From: Cellulophaga sp. BC115SP | Lineage (GTDB): Bacteria > Bacteroidota > Bacteroidia > Cytophagales > Spirosomataceae | Length of the DNA stretch: 64,000 nt | Direction of reading: 5' to 3' | Assembly: GCF_009905545.1 (NCBI RefSeq) | Contig: NZ_JAAALB010000002.1 | Span: forward strand, 124,001 to 188,000 | Shown here: piece by piece, positions 44,304-53,581 of the stretch | Numbering within the stretch: the stretch's first letter is position 1 | How the letters are laid out: every line of letters begins with the position of its first letter | Notes under the pieces: generated by a model | Databases searched by the model: none | Seen by the model: the letters and a program-made list of their open reading frames with translations, nothing else | Told to the model about the DNA's origin: nothing | Program-made: the position numbers and the translations under genes

Positions 44304-44544
44304 ACAAACAATTACTACGCTACCTATTCCTAAAATATATCTGTGTTAGTTTTAACCTTTCTTCCTATTTAAAATCTTGAAAATAAGTTTTGCTAATTTT
44401 TTATATATCCAATTTCTTTAAAAACTATAAATCCATTATCCTAATGATTTGGGTCTTCTTGCGTTAATTCTAGTTGGAGATTGGGATTTAAATTCATGGC
44501 TAGACCCAAAACAATAGGATTTATTAACCCTTCAGAACGTAACA

Positions 44545-46269
44545 GTGAAAAAAAGTATGTTAACCCTTGCCCTAGCGATTATCTCGGTAATCGCTCAGGC
44601 TCAGGGATTTTTGAAAGCAAAAGGAAAGATTATCACCGATTCAAACGGGAACAAGGTTATCTTGCGAGGCATGGGGCTAGGCGGCTGGATGTTGCAAGAA
44701 GGCTATATGTTTAAAGTTGGAAATATTGGTCAGCAATACCAAATCAAAGCCCGAATTCAGGACTTGGTTGGACAAGATGCTACCGATAAATTTTATCAGC
44801 AATGGCTCGAAAAACATACACAGAAAGCCGATATTGATTCAATGGCAGCATGGGGATTCAATTCTATCAGGCTGCCCATGCACTATGATTTATATACCCT
44901 TTCGGTAGAAAAAGAACCTATTGCAGGCAAAAATACATGGTTAGAAAAAGGCTTTGCCATGACTGATAGCTTATTGGCTTGGTGCAAAGCCAATAAAATG
45001 TATTTGATTTTAGATTTGCATGCAGCTCCAGGCGGACAAGGGAATGACTTAGCTATTTCTGATCGTAATCCTAGTTTGCCTTCATTGTGGGACAGTCGCG
45101 ATAATCAATTAAAAGTAATTGCACTTTGGAAAAAGCTAGCAGAAAGATACGCCAACGAGCCTTGGATTGGAGGCTATGACATTATCAATGAGCCCAATTG
45201 GGGCTTTCAAGATCCAAAGGATTTTAGAGGTACAGAAGAGAAACTCAACCTTCCTTTGAGAAACCTGATGATAGAAATTACGAAAGCCATCCGTGAGGTA
45301 GACAACAATCATATCATCATTATTGAAGGTAATGGTTTTGGAAATAATTATCGTGGATTATTACCTACTTGGGATAACAACATGGTTTTGAGTTTTCATA
45401 AATACGGAAATTTTAATACCAAAGCCGCTATTCAAAACTTCTTGAATCTCAGAGACGAATACAATGTACCTCTTTGGTTAGGCGAATCAGGTGAAAATTC
45501 TAACAATTGGTTTACTGAAGCCATCCGTTTGGTCGAATCGCATGATATTGGTTGGGCATGGTGGCAGTCCAAAAAAATGGGTATTAATAACCCTTGGGAA
45601 ATCAAAATCACGCCTTCTTACCAAAAGCTTTTGGACTACTGGAACAACAAGGGTCCTAAGCCTAGCAAGGAAGAAGCACAAACCTCTTTAGACGAACTTA
45701 TTTCACTCATTCAACTTCCTAATAACCGACCCCACGCCGACGTGATTGATGCGATGTTTAGACAAGTAAAAGAGCAAAAAGCTTTGGCTTTCAAAACACA
45801 TCGCATCGGCTCATCGGTTACGATTCCTGCGGTTGATTTTGACTTAGGAGGGCAACGAATTGGGTATTATGATAAAGATACCGCAAGTTATCACTATACC
45901 CCAGGCGTCAATACACAAGGAAATCGTGGAAAAGTATATCGCAACGATGGTGTAGACATTCAATTAGAAGATGGGCAATATCAGGTCTTTTCGATTGAAA
46001 ATGATGAATGGTTGGGCTATACGATTGAGGTAGAAAAAGCCAAAAAATATCAAATAAATCTCGAAGTAGCCTCAAAAGAAGCCGAAGGTCAAATAGAAAT
46101 ATGGAGCAATGATCAATTGTTGTCTACTACAAAAATCAAACCTACAGGCAATGACAAAAATTGGAAATGGGTGAAAGCTGGTAATATCCCGTTAAATAAA
46201 GGTACCCAGCAGCTTCGAATCAAATTTGTGAAAGGAAATATTTTATTTAGAACTATCCAACTCAATTAA
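44545..46269 (+). CDS. glycoside hydrolase family 5 enzyme with C-terminal carbohydrate-binding module
   Basis: A 574-residue secreted enzyme. It starts at a GTG (44545) that gives MKKSMLTLALAIISVIAQAQ, a better signal peptide than the ATG four codons later. The TIM barrel begins LKAKGKIITDSNGNKVILRG and GLGGWM; LILDLHAAPGG, the acid/base INEPNWG (Glu216) and nucleophile LWLGESGEN (Glu314) are all present. Residues about 430-574 form a beta-sandwich CBM6/35-like module (GVDIQLEDGQYQVFSIENDE, LGYTIEVEKAKKYQINLEVA). It likely trims beta-glucan oligosaccharides with the GH16 enzyme. A terminator follows. Confidence 0.88.
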   Translation: MKKSMLTLALAIISVIAQAQGFLKAKGKIITDSNGNKVILRGMGLGGWMLQEGYMFKVGNIGQQYQIKARIQDLVGQDATDKFYQQWLEKHTQKADIDSMAAWGFNSIRLPMHYDLYTLSVEKEPIAGKNTWLEKGFAMTDSLLAWCKANKMYLILDLHAAPGGQGNDLAISDRNPSLPSLWDSRDNQLKVIALWKKLAERYANEPWIGGYDIINEPNWGFQDPKDFRGTEEKLNLPLRNLMIEITKAIREVDNNHIIIIEGNGFGNNYRGLLPTWDNNMVLSFHKYGNFNTKAAIQNFLNLRDEYNVPLWLGESGENSNNWFTEAIRLVESHDIGWAWWQSKKMGINNPWEIKITPSYQKLLDYWNNKGPKPSKEEAQTSLDELISLIQLPNNRPHADVIDAMFRQVKEQKALAFKTHRIGSSVTIPAVDFDLGGQRIGYYDKDTASYHYTPGVNTQGNRGKVYRNDGVDIQLEDGQYQVFSIENDEWLGYTIEVEKAKKYQINLEVASKEAEGQIEIWSNDQLLSTTKIKPTGNDKNWKWVKAGNIPLNKGTQQLRIKFVKGNILFRTIQLN

Positions 46270-46296
46270 TACTTAATACCCCTTCGTTCAATGTCG

Positions 46297-46329
46297 AGCC
46301 AGTTCATTTTTGGACTGGCTTATTTTTTG
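46297..46329 (+). terminator. intrinsic terminator after the GH5 gene
   Basis: AGCCAGT with ACTGGCT around a 10-base loop, then TATTTTTTG. Its T-run overlaps the probable -33 element of the pirin promoter. Confidence 0.8.
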
Positions 46330-46355
46330 TAAAATAAGGCAAAAACTTATCTTTG
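46326..46355 (+). promoter_or_regulatory. pirin promoter, probably leaderless transcript
   Basis: TTTG (46326-46329), 18 bases, TATCTTTG (46348-46355): a good fit to TTTG-N(about 19)-TAnnTTTG. The ATG is only four bases past the -7 box, at or before the expected transcription start, which predicts an mRNA with little or no leader. Confidence 0.6.
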
Positions 46356-46358
46356 TAT

Positions 46359-47243
46359 ATGTCAAATCTAAGCCATATTATCGAAGAAAGACCTCACGAA
46401 GTTGGAAACTTCTGGGTAGGTCGATTGCTTCCATTTCGTACCAAGCGAATGGTAGGTCCGTTTACTTTTATCGACCACATGGGGCCAACGCAGCTCCAAG
46501 ACTATGAAAACTTCGATGTTGGTCCACATCCTCATATTGGGCTGTCGACCCTCACCTATCTTTTTGAAGGCAGTATTATGCACCGAGATAGTCTAGGAAC
46601 ACAGATGGAAATTCAACCAGGGGCTGTCAACTGGATGACCGCAGGTAAAGGAATCGTTCACTCCGAACGTACGCCAGACCATTTAAGACATTCTCCTAAA
46701 TTTTTACATGGTTTACAAATCTGGGTTGCGTTACCGAAACATCTGGAAACAATGGAGCCTAGTTTTTTCCACGCCGAAGCCGATACTTTACCGGCATGGG
46801 AAGAAGATGGCGTACAATACAAACTCATTGCGGGCGAAGCCTTAGGGCATCAATCTCCTGTGCCAGTATATAGTCCTCTTTTTTTACTAGAAATCAAATC
46901 TACAGCTAAAAAGACGGTCAAAATCGGTAGTTCTCTTTTTGGCGAAGCAGCCATGTATATTTTGGAAGGAAGTGTAGAAAGTGATGGAGATGTTTATGAG
47001 CCCAAAAGAATCTTAGTAGCCAAAGATGCTTCACTTTGTGAATTTACTATCGGCGAAAATACAACCATCTATATCTTTGGAGGAGAGCCATTTCCAGAGG
47101 AAAGATTTATGTTTTGGAACTTTGTAGCAAGCGATAAAGAAATGCTAGAAGAGGCGAAACAACGTTGGCAAGACCAACTATTCCCCAAAATCGAAGGCGA
47201 AACGGGTTTTGTCCCTTTACCTGTGATTGGAAAAGTTTCTTAA
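46359..47243 (+). CDS. pirin family protein
   Basis: A 294-residue bicupin from the ATG at 46359 (the frame opens two codons earlier at a TTG). The N-terminal cupin has the pirin iron ligands in GPHPHIGLSTLTYLFEGSIM, with later Glu/His in KGIVHSERTPD. PFTFIDHMGP and LHGLQIWVALP are family phrases. The C-terminal cupin is degenerate (AMYILEGSVESDGDVYEP). Bacterial pirins such as YhhW can act as quercetin dioxygenases; others affect pyruvate dehydrogenase. No clue points to a substrate. A shortened C element follows the stop. Confidence 0.9.
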   Translation: MSNLSHIIEERPHEVGNFWVGRLLPFRTKRMVGPFTFIDHMGPTQLQDYENFDVGPHPHIGLSTLTYLFEGSIMHRDSLGTQMEIQPGAVNWMTAGKGIVHSERTPDHLRHSPKFLHGLQIWVALPKHLETMEPSFFHAEADTLPAWEEDGVQYKLIAGEALGHQSPVPVYSPLFLLEIKSTAKKTVKIGSSLFGEAAMYILEGSVESDGDVYEPKRILVAKDASLCEFTIGENTTIYIFGGEPFPEERFMFWNFVASDKEMLEEAKQRWQDQLFPKIEGETGFVPLPVIGKVS

Positions 47244-47261
47244 GATTTTATTACGAATTGG

Positions 47262-47336
47262 CTAGTTCGAGCCTTAGTCTCGGACTAGCTTTTGTTTCAG
47301 TTTACAAACTGTTTGAAAAATAAGAAGACGTTATTA
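47262..47336. repeat. C element, truncated copy 4
   Basis: The left palindrome (CTAGTTCGAGCCTTAGTC) and central palindrome (CAGTTTACAAACTG, perfect) are intact, but the right palindrome has decayed. It lies 18 bases after the pirin stop. Confidence 0.75.
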
Positions 47337-47441
47337 GTTAATCGTATACTTGTTATTTGAATACTCTCATAATCAAAAGATTACAGTAAAATTACCCCTC
47401 AGATATACTATTAATTTAATCTTTCCTGTTGTTTATAACTT

Positions 47442-47477
47442 AAAATCCAAAATCAGCAATCCCAAATCCGCAATCGC
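47442..47477. repeat. single-arm H1 heptamer run
   Basis: Five 7-mers close to (nnAATCC). It matches the right arm of the H1 elements (AATCAG, AATCCC, AATCCG series) without a left partner nearby. About 55 bases before the next start. Confidence 0.6.
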
Positions 47478-47532
47478 TTGAATTCTTTCATATTTTAGTT
47501 TAACTTAAAGAGAAATAAAACTAAATCTCGAT

Positions 47533-48012
47533 ATGAAAGCTATCTCTACCGAAATCAAATGGGGCATTTATTTTTCGATAATGACCCTCCTGTGGATGGT
47601 ACTCGAAAAAGTTGCTGGTTTGCACGATGTCTATATCGACAAGCATCCGATTTATACCAACTTCATCGCTATTCCTGCCATAACGCTTTACGTATTTGCC
47701 CTAAGAGAAAAACGTTTTAAAGACTTGGGAGGCAATATGACCTACAAGCAAGCGCTCTTGAGTGGATTTTACATCACTTTGGTGGTTACATTATTAGCAC
47801 CACTTACACAGTGGCTTACGACCCACATTATTACACCAGAGTTTTTTCCGAATGCTCTTAGATATGTAATTTCTCACAATATGATGACCAAAGAAGAAGC
47901 GCTCAATCAATTTAATGAGAAAAATTATATGGTTCAAAGTATTATTGGTGCACCTATCATGGGGATGATTACGACTGCTATTGTAGGTTTTTTTGTGAAG
48001 GGGACGAAATAA
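47533..48012 (+). CDS. DUF4199 family membrane protein
   Basis: A 159-residue integral membrane protein with four predicted helices (about 9-26, 42-58, 73-93, 135-155). The pattern KWGIYFSIMTLLWMVLEKV, FKDLGGNMTYKQALLSGFYI and a late acidic/amphipathic helix MMTKEEALNQFNEKNYM is that of DUF4199, a Bacteroidota family of unknown function. It appears to be a single-gene unit. Confidence 0.82.
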   Translation: MKAISTEIKWGIYFSIMTLLWMVLEKVAGLHDVYIDKHPIYTNFIAIPAITLYVFALREKRFKDLGGNMTYKQALLSGFYITLVVTLLAPLTQWLTTHIITPEFFPNALRYVISHNMMTKEEALNQFNEKNYMVQSIIGAPIMGMITTAIVGFFVKGTK

Positions 48013-48169
48013 TTTTATAACACTATTTTTTTGGATTTTTGTTTAAAAAAAATCTATTTTGCACCAGTATTTAGTTCTACATTTCAAAAAATAAGCGATC
48101 TTTAATATACCTAATTGCTAATTAATTGAGTGTAAACTAAATATACTTCACATATAACGTTTACACATA

Positions 48170-50071
48170 ATGAAAAAAAAAATTCTTACAATTGCCTGTA
48201 GCATTCTACTTGCAGGAACCCAACCATTAATAGCTCAACGCTCTTACGACGAAGTCATCACCACAGACAACAAAATTCAAGACCTTGTTCAAAATGAAAT
48301 TACTGGTGTTTTAGTTTTCAAAGAAGGTTCAACCATTAAAGGTATCAATCCTGACACCAAAAAAATTGCTTGGACATTAACTAAAGAAGACTTTGGAGTA
48401 GCCTCCGCAACTGACATCTTAACTGACCCAGATTTTGGAACAATCTTTAAACAAAAAAGAGACCTATCTAGTGTACCCAACAGCCCGTATGTAGAAGCTT
48501 ATATCAACTCAAAGTACTTAATTATTAATACCGAAACAGGAAAGCTCGTATATAATTCTTCAAAAGAATCATTCTGGGTATTTCAATCAGATTTTATTCC
48601 AGAAAGTAACGAATACTTACTTACGTTAAAAATTGGAGAAAATATGGCAATTGCCCTGTTGGATATGCAAACAGGAGGACTAAAATGGAATACCACTGTC
48701 AGTAAAGCTAAATCATTGCTTAGCTTCTCATTAAAAGAATCTGCTAATACCAATATTGCGAAAATCAACGGAAATACGATTTACTACTTGCTTTATGGCA
48801 AATTGTACTCTTTCGACAAATCTTCAGGTAAGCTAAACTGGACAGCGGAAGAAGAATACACTAAATTCTTTCCTACGCAAAACGATAAAAATCTCGTAGT
48901 CGTAAATAGTAAAGGATTGATGTCGACCAAACAGTATTTGAATGTATTGAATACAGAAAATGGTAAAAGTATCTGGTCTGAGTCAATCAAAACTAAAAGA
49001 GTTGTATATCTCGAAGATTGGGGGACTAAGCTTTTGGTAGCACATTATTCTGGTTTTAACTTCTTCGATTTAAAAACAGGAGAAAAAATCTGGAAAAAAG
49101 ATGCTCGTGGCGACGGTTTGAAACGTGTAATTCCTATCGATCAAGATTTCTTGTATGTAGCGGAAAATGAAATGATGCTAATCAACAAAAATGGAGAAAA
49201 GCTTTGGAAAAGTTTCATTGAAATAGCAGATGAAAAAGAAGATCCTATCTATTATTTAGGTAAAGTGGGTGACAAGGTTATGTATTTAACAGGTACTTAT
49301 GGAAACATGGTAGATTACAAATCGGGTCGTAAATTATGGAAACGCAATATCAAATTTAACAACAACCGTCCTGTATTACCAACCTATGACGAAAACTCGA
49401 ATTCGTATTTAGTGTACAACGATGAAGAGCTTTACAAATTTGATCCCTCTATTGATGATAAGCCAGAGCCGTTTGCAAAAGTAAATATCAAAAGAGAAAA
49501 AGAACTTAATAGTATCGAACTGTTTCCTTGGGGTGTAGTATTGAGTGGCCCAGTTGAAGTAATGGGCGTTGGTATGGATGGAAAAGTAAAATATCATGAC
49601 GTTTACACCCAACCAGGAGAAGGCAATCGTCAATTAATCAAAGGTGCTTCTGCTTTAGGCTCTCTTGCACTTGGAGCTGGTTCTTTTGCAAAAGCTGTTG
49701 AAGGTGCCGAAATTACTATGACTTACCGCGACGAAGCTGGAGTCCTCAGAGAATCAATCGTCAGACAAGCAGATACAGGTAAACAACTACAATCTGCAGC
49801 GCTTGGGGTAGGCTCGGCTGTAATGGGGCAATTGTTCAATAAATATGGTTCACGTTTCAATGCTATGCGTCAAAACAAAGATTTTTCTTATATCTATGCA
49901 AAAGATCCAAGCGGAGAAAAGGTATTAGTTAAAGTAAGAAAAGCTGATGGTGTTGAGGTAGACAAATTAATCTTCAAAAATGATAGACCCATTTATGAAG
50001 TTGACCCTGCAACACAAACAGTATATTATGTGTTAGACAATGCTGTACAAGTATTTTACAACAAAAAATAA
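48170..50071 (+). CDS. exported PQQ-like beta-propeller protein
   Basis: A 633-residue protein with signal (about 1-23, ending LIAQ). The next 400 residues are PQQ/WD40-like blades with the repeating pattern GKLxxW: IKGINPDTKKIAWTLTKED, LLDMQTGGLKWNTTV, FDKSSGKLNWTAEEE, LNTENGKSIWSE, FDLKTGEKIWKKD, YKSGRKLWKRN. A Gly/Ala-rich hydrophobic part (about 490-520) and a mixed C-terminus follow. BamB has a similar fold but is shorter; this is not BamB by length. A binding role, perhaps in the cell envelope, is all that can be said. The next gene is 60 bases away across a terminator. Confidence 0.72.
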   Translation: MKKKILTIACSILLAGTQPLIAQRSYDEVITTDNKIQDLVQNEITGVLVFKEGSTIKGINPDTKKIAWTLTKEDFGVASATDILTDPDFGTIFKQKRDLSSVPNSPYVEAYINSKYLIINTETGKLVYNSSKESFWVFQSDFIPESNEYLLTLKIGENMAIALLDMQTGGLKWNTTVSKAKSLLSFSLKESANTNIAKINGNTIYYLLYGKLYSFDKSSGKLNWTAEEEYTKFFPTQNDKNLVVVNSKGLMSTKQYLNVLNTENGKSIWSESIKTKRVVYLEDWGTKLLVAHYSGFNFFDLKTGEKIWKKDARGDGLKRVIPIDQDFLYVAENEMMLINKNGEKLWKSFIEIADEKEDPIYYLGKVGDKVMYLTGTYGNMVDYKSGRKLWKRNIKFNNNRPVLPTYDENSNSYLVYNDEELYKFDPSIDDKPEPFAKVNIKREKELNSIELFPWGVVLSGPVEVMGVGMDGKVKYHDVYTQPGEGNRQLIKGASALGSLALGAGSFAKAVEGAEITMTYRDEAGVLRESIVRQADTGKQLQSAALGVGSAVMGQLFNKYGSRFNAMRQNKDFSYIYAKDPSGEKVLVKVRKADGVEVDKLIFKNDRPIYEVDPATQTVYYVLDNAVQVFYNKK

Positions 50072-50090
50072 TTAGTTACTCCCATTTCTA

Positions 50091-50126
50091 AATGCCATCA
50101 AACCTCAATTTGGTGGCATTTTTTTT
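50091..50126 (+). terminator. intrinsic terminator after the propeller gene
   Basis: AATGCCATCAAA with TTTGGTGGCATT (one G-U pair), a 6-base loop, then eight T residues. It rules out the upstream in-frame ATG at 50092 as the start of the next gene, because that codon lies inside the stem. Confidence 0.9.
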
Positions 50127-50130
50127 AGTT

Positions 50131-52020
50131 ATGAAAAATTCACTTTTAATATTTAGCCTATTTTGTATTAGCATTGTCACATTGGCACAGGAAAAGGCAA
50201 AATTCAAAAAACAAGATTATTGGGTTAAAAGTATTGCTCCATCAGCATTCCCCATTTTAGATAATGTATATACTCAGGGAACATATTTTAAGATTGCGCC
50301 AAATATATTACTCGCTGAAAAAAATCTAAAACGAGACTTTTTTAATATTAAAGGGTTTATCAAAAATCAAGAAAATAATGATTTGAAAATCTATGTAGAT
50401 ATCCAAACAATAGATTTAATAAAACAAGTTCAAGACTCAACTTTTGACAATCAAACTAGGAAATACTACCCAACTGCTAAAGTATATTTTAAGGTAAACA
50501 TTACCTATGAAGTAAAATTTAAGAATCAGGTTCTCTGGAGAAATGATTATGTAGCCTCTGAAAATATTCATTATACTAATGGAAAAGGCTCTTTCATACA
50601 ATATGAGAAAGATGCTACAAGTGAATTTGGGGATCAAATTGAAAATATTGCTGATATAGCTCTAAAAAAGATTCAAGAACAATTGAATGAAAAAGTTGGG
50701 TATTATTTACAAGACAGTAAAGAAACTTTTTTTTGGCTTACCAACAAAGAGCACCCTGAATATAGTCAGATGTTGGCATTTGAAAATGAAATGAATTCAC
50801 AGTTATCAGCTGTTAACTACGAAAGAGGGTTGAATCGAATGCAATTGTTAGTGCATTTGGGATATCTAGAGAGTTTACTTACCAAATATCAACCTAGTAA
50901 AGAAAATGAGAAAATCAGGTTTATTGTAGCCAACAATCTTGCTCAAGCCTATTTTTTATTGGAGGATAAAACAAAAGGGCTGTATTATGCAGACTTATTG
51001 ATTAAAAATGGATTCAGAGAAAGTTACGGCTTTGAATTAATTAACAAATACAAAAACCTTGAAGTGCTTGCTGGAAAAACCAGAACACATGGTAATCGAT
51101 TTGGTGAGCTTTCTAAGCTAGGCTATAAATTACAACAAGAAGAAGCACTACAAAAAGAAGAAGCAAAACAGGCCTTTTTTGAAAAAATAGCCAGAGATGA
51201 AGCCGATTGGGAACAAGAAAAAGTCATAAGAAGTAATCAAATCGAGCAATTCAAAATCAATTGGTTCAAACTGATTGATTCAAGTTCATTTCAAAATAAT
51301 GCTGACATACTCCATAAAGTTATTCAAAACTTAGGCGGTGCATCTACTCTTAAAGGTATCGAAAAGATACATACAACCTCTCAATACAAATTTGAAGATA
51401 GCAATATCCCAGTATTTGAAGATAAATGGTCTTTGGCGTTCACAAACTTTTTATTAAAGAAAAGAATGCCAGACAATTATCTATTTGTAATCAATAACGT
51501 AGAAGCCTGGAAACATGATGACAGAGTGCGTGGAGAAAAGTGGAAGAAAATATCTACTTCCGAATACACTGAAAACATAGATAAACTATTACCTATCTAT
51601 CTGCTAACGGGCATAAGATTCGACCTTTGGAATAAACTAGAACAGCAAACTGAAAGGTTTATCAATGATAAACTGTGTTGGCATTTGAGTTTCACCGAAA
51701 AAGAAATGTCCTCTCAAAACCGTATTATTCCTAAGCAAGAGTATCATTTTTATTTTGATAAAACAGATTATTCACTTGTCTCAACAGAAACTATCTTCTT
51801 TGAAGATGGGAAGAAAATATCTAAAGAACGTAAAATTTTCACTGATTATAGAGAAACCTCTGCTTTGAACAATGGTAAATTACCTCATCGAATTCAATAT
51901 CAAGTTGAAGATTATTTTGGAGAATCTTTTTTTGAAGAAATAATTGAAAAAGTGGAAATCAACTCAGGATTTTCAAATCGTATCTTCGTTAAAGAGGTGT
52001 ATATTGGTGGCTTCAAATAA
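50131..52020 (+). CDS. large exported protein with LolA-like C-terminal domain
   Basis: A 629-residue protein from the ATG at 50131, which begins the signal MKNSLLIFSLFCISIVTLAQ. Residues 25-200 form a strand-rich part of unknown type; residues about 220-330 are helical (AYFLLEDKTKGLYYADLLI, perhaps TPR-like); a charged coiled helix follows (EEALQKEEAKQAFFEKIAR). From about 395 the order ILHKVIQNLGGASTLKGIEK, strands, and FYFDKTDYSLVSTETIFFED-like text resembles LolA/LppX-fold proteins of Bacteroidota. No function is known. AT-rich compared with neighbours. Confidence 0.6.
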   Translation: MKNSLLIFSLFCISIVTLAQEKAKFKKQDYWVKSIAPSAFPILDNVYTQGTYFKIAPNILLAEKNLKRDFFNIKGFIKNQENNDLKIYVDIQTIDLIKQVQDSTFDNQTRKYYPTAKVYFKVNITYEVKFKNQVLWRNDYVASENIHYTNGKGSFIQYEKDATSEFGDQIENIADIALKKIQEQLNEKVGYYLQDSKETFFWLTNKEHPEYSQMLAFENEMNSQLSAVNYERGLNRMQLLVHLGYLESLLTKYQPSKENEKIRFIVANNLAQAYFLLEDKTKGLYYADLLIKNGFRESYGFELINKYKNLEVLAGKTRTHGNRFGELSKLGYKLQQEEALQKEEAKQAFFEKIARDEADWEQEKVIRSNQIEQFKINWFKLIDSSSFQNNADILHKVIQNLGGASTLKGIEKIHTTSQYKFEDSNIPVFEDKWSLAFTNFLLKKRMPDNYLFVINNVEAWKHDDRVRGEKWKKISTSEYTENIDKLLPIYLLTGIRFDLWNKLEQQTERFINDKLCWHLSFTEKEMSSQNRIIPKQEYHFYFDKTDYSLVSTETIFFEDGKKISKERKIFTDYRETSALNNGKLPHRIQYQVEDYFGESFFEEIIEKVEINSGFSNRIFVKEVYIGGFK

Positions 52021-52074
52021 ATAACATGAGTTATTCCAAATTTTAGCGTTCGGGGGATTCTTCAAGTGCTCATC

Positions 52075-52112
52075 AAAAAAGGGTACAAAAAATAACTTTT
52101 GCACCCTTTTTT
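52075..52112. terminator. bidirectional intrinsic terminator
   Basis: AAAAAAGGGTACAAAA pairs with TTTTGCACCCTTTTTT (one mismatch) around AATAAC. It serves the exported-protein gene and possibly nspC from the other side, whose stop is about 125 bases to the right. A run of TCActcATTCAC 7-mers lies in the gap at about 52184-52205. Confidence 0.8.
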
Positions 52113-52235
52113 GATACTAAAATACTAAATTCTTAAGCTTTGTACACAAAGCATTACCTCATGTATATATTAAAAAAATAATCACTCATTCACTCAATCT
52201 CAACTCACTAAATCTGAGATGAATCATGTTACTTT

Positions 52236-53369
52236 TTACAATCTATCTTTAAAACTTTCGTATCCAAAAGATTTAACCAATTCAAAAGTATCGTTTTCTC
52301 TCCAAATACCAATGGAAGGAAGATTAACGCCATTGAAAGTGGTAGTTTTTACCATCGTATAGTGAATCATATCATCAAATACGATAGAATCCCCAATTTT
52401 TAGTTCTTGGTCAAACGAGTAATCTCCATAAAAGTCACCCGCCAAACAAGTCATACCGCCAAAACGATAGGTTGGTTTTCCTTCAACAGGTTCGTGGTGA
52501 GCACCCAAAATTCTTGGTTTATAGGGCATTTCTAGTGTATCGGGCATGTGTGCGGCAAAACTCACATCCAAAATGGCAGCATTAATTCCTTGTGAATCAA
52601 TAATATCCATCACCGTAGATGTCAAATATCCTGTTCTCCAACCTACTGCTGAGCCTGGTTCTAGAATTATTTTAAGATGAGGGAAACGAGCTTTCAGATT
52701 TTTCAATACAGAAATCAAATGCTCAGGCTCATAATCAGCACGAGTAATTAAGTGCCCTCCACCTAAGTTCAACCATTTAGCTTGTTCCAATAAATCGCCA
52801 AAACGCTCTACAATAGCATTTAAAGTACGCTCCAAAGTATATGAGTCATTTTCACATAGCGTATGTGAGTGCAAACCTTCAATTCCCTCTGGTAAAGTGT
52901 CTCCTAATTGATTGCGAGTAATACCCAAGCGAGAGCCCGCAATACAAGGATTATACATATCTGTCTCAACTTCTGAGTATTGTGGATTGATACGCAAACC
53001 ACAGCTAATACCAATGGCACGTGCTCTTTCACCAAAAGTATTATATTGATTCAATGAGTTGAAAGTGATATGGCTCGAATAAGACATCAATTCGTCAAAT
53101 TCACGCTCCAAATAAGCGGGGGCATATACGTGAGCTTTGGCTTTCATTTCCTCAAAACAAAGACGAGCTTCGTTGAGTGAACTTGCAGTAGCACCCGCCA
53201 AATATTGACGTACCATCGGAAAAGTGCTATACATCGAAAAGCCTTTAAGCGCACAAATAATCTCGATTCCTGCTTGTTCCTGTACATATTTGAGAAGTGT
53301 AAGGTTTTTTCTCAAAAGTTGGTCTTCGATTACATAACAAGGCGAAGGAATTTGTGAAAAATCAATCAT
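52236..53369 (-). CDS. nspC: carboxynorspermidine decarboxylase NspC
   Basis: A 377-residue PLP enzyme of the alanine-racemase fold (group IV decarboxylases). It removes CO2 from carboxynorspermidine or carboxyspermidine to give norspermidine or spermidine, the last step of the alternative polyamine route. The N-terminal strand IPSPCYVIEDQLLRKNL, the PLP lysine in ICALKGFSM (Lys42), GLRINPQYSEVETDMYNPC, LNLGGGHLIT and LEPGSAVGW are visible, and the C-terminal CLAGDFYGDY carries the second-subunit Cys. The partner Lys1-type dehydrogenase gene is not in this window. Starts at an ATG; a 7-bp inverted repeat lies about 48 bases upstream. Confidence 0.93.
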   Translation of the reverse strand: MIDFSQIPSPCYVIEDQLLRKNLTLLKYVQEQAGIEIICALKGFSMYSTFPMVRQYLAGATASSLNEARLCFEEMKAKAHVYAPAYLEREFDELMSYSSHITFNSLNQYNTFGERARAIGISCGLRINPQYSEVETDMYNPCIAGSRLGITRNQLGDTLPEGIEGLHSHTLCENDSYTLERTLNAIVERFGDLLEQAKWLNLGGGHLITRADYEPEHLISVLKNLKARFPHLKIILEPGSAVGWRTGYLTSTVMDIIDSQGINAAILDVSFAAHMPDTLEMPYKPRILGAHHEPVEGKPTYRFGGMTCLAGDFYGDYSFDQELKIGDSIVFDDMIHYTMVKTTTFNGVNLPSIGIWRENDTFELVKSFGYESFKDRL

Positions 53370-53416
53370 CTGATAAGATATTCTTGGTTGAAATGGTTTG
53401 TTGTTGATCTGAACTG

Positions 53417-53438
53417 TCGGTTTCTTTTGATAAACCGA
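53417..53438. promoter_or_regulatory. inverted repeat upstream of nspC
   Basis: TCGGTTT, eight bases, AAACCGA: perfect 7-bp arms located 48-69 bases before the nspC start. It could be an operator or a leader hairpin. Confidence 0.3.
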
Positions 53439-53543
53439 TTTTAACTAAATTAGTTCAGCACCCAATTACTAATAAGGTGCAAAATTACCAAGAATCCATG
53501 AACCTTAGATTAAGAATTTAAAAAATGATGAAAATCAAAACAA

Positions 53544-53562
53544 AAGGGCGAAGATTTCGCCC
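53544..53562 (-). terminator. intrinsic terminator of kdgF
   Basis: On the minus strand AGGGCGAA, three bases, TTCGCCCT, then TTTTGTTTTGATTTT, 20 bases after the kdgF stop. Confidence 0.8.
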
Positions 53563-53581
53563 TGAGTATGCCCAAAACATT

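Noticed and set aside
44481-44714. 77-codon frame overlapping the GH5 start
   Set aside because: Runs through the GH5 signal peptide in another frame; the GH5 frame is clearly the coding one.
50092-50130. Upstream ATG of the large exported protein
   Set aside because: The codon lies inside the stem of an intrinsic terminator, and the ATG at 50131 directly begins a good signal peptide.
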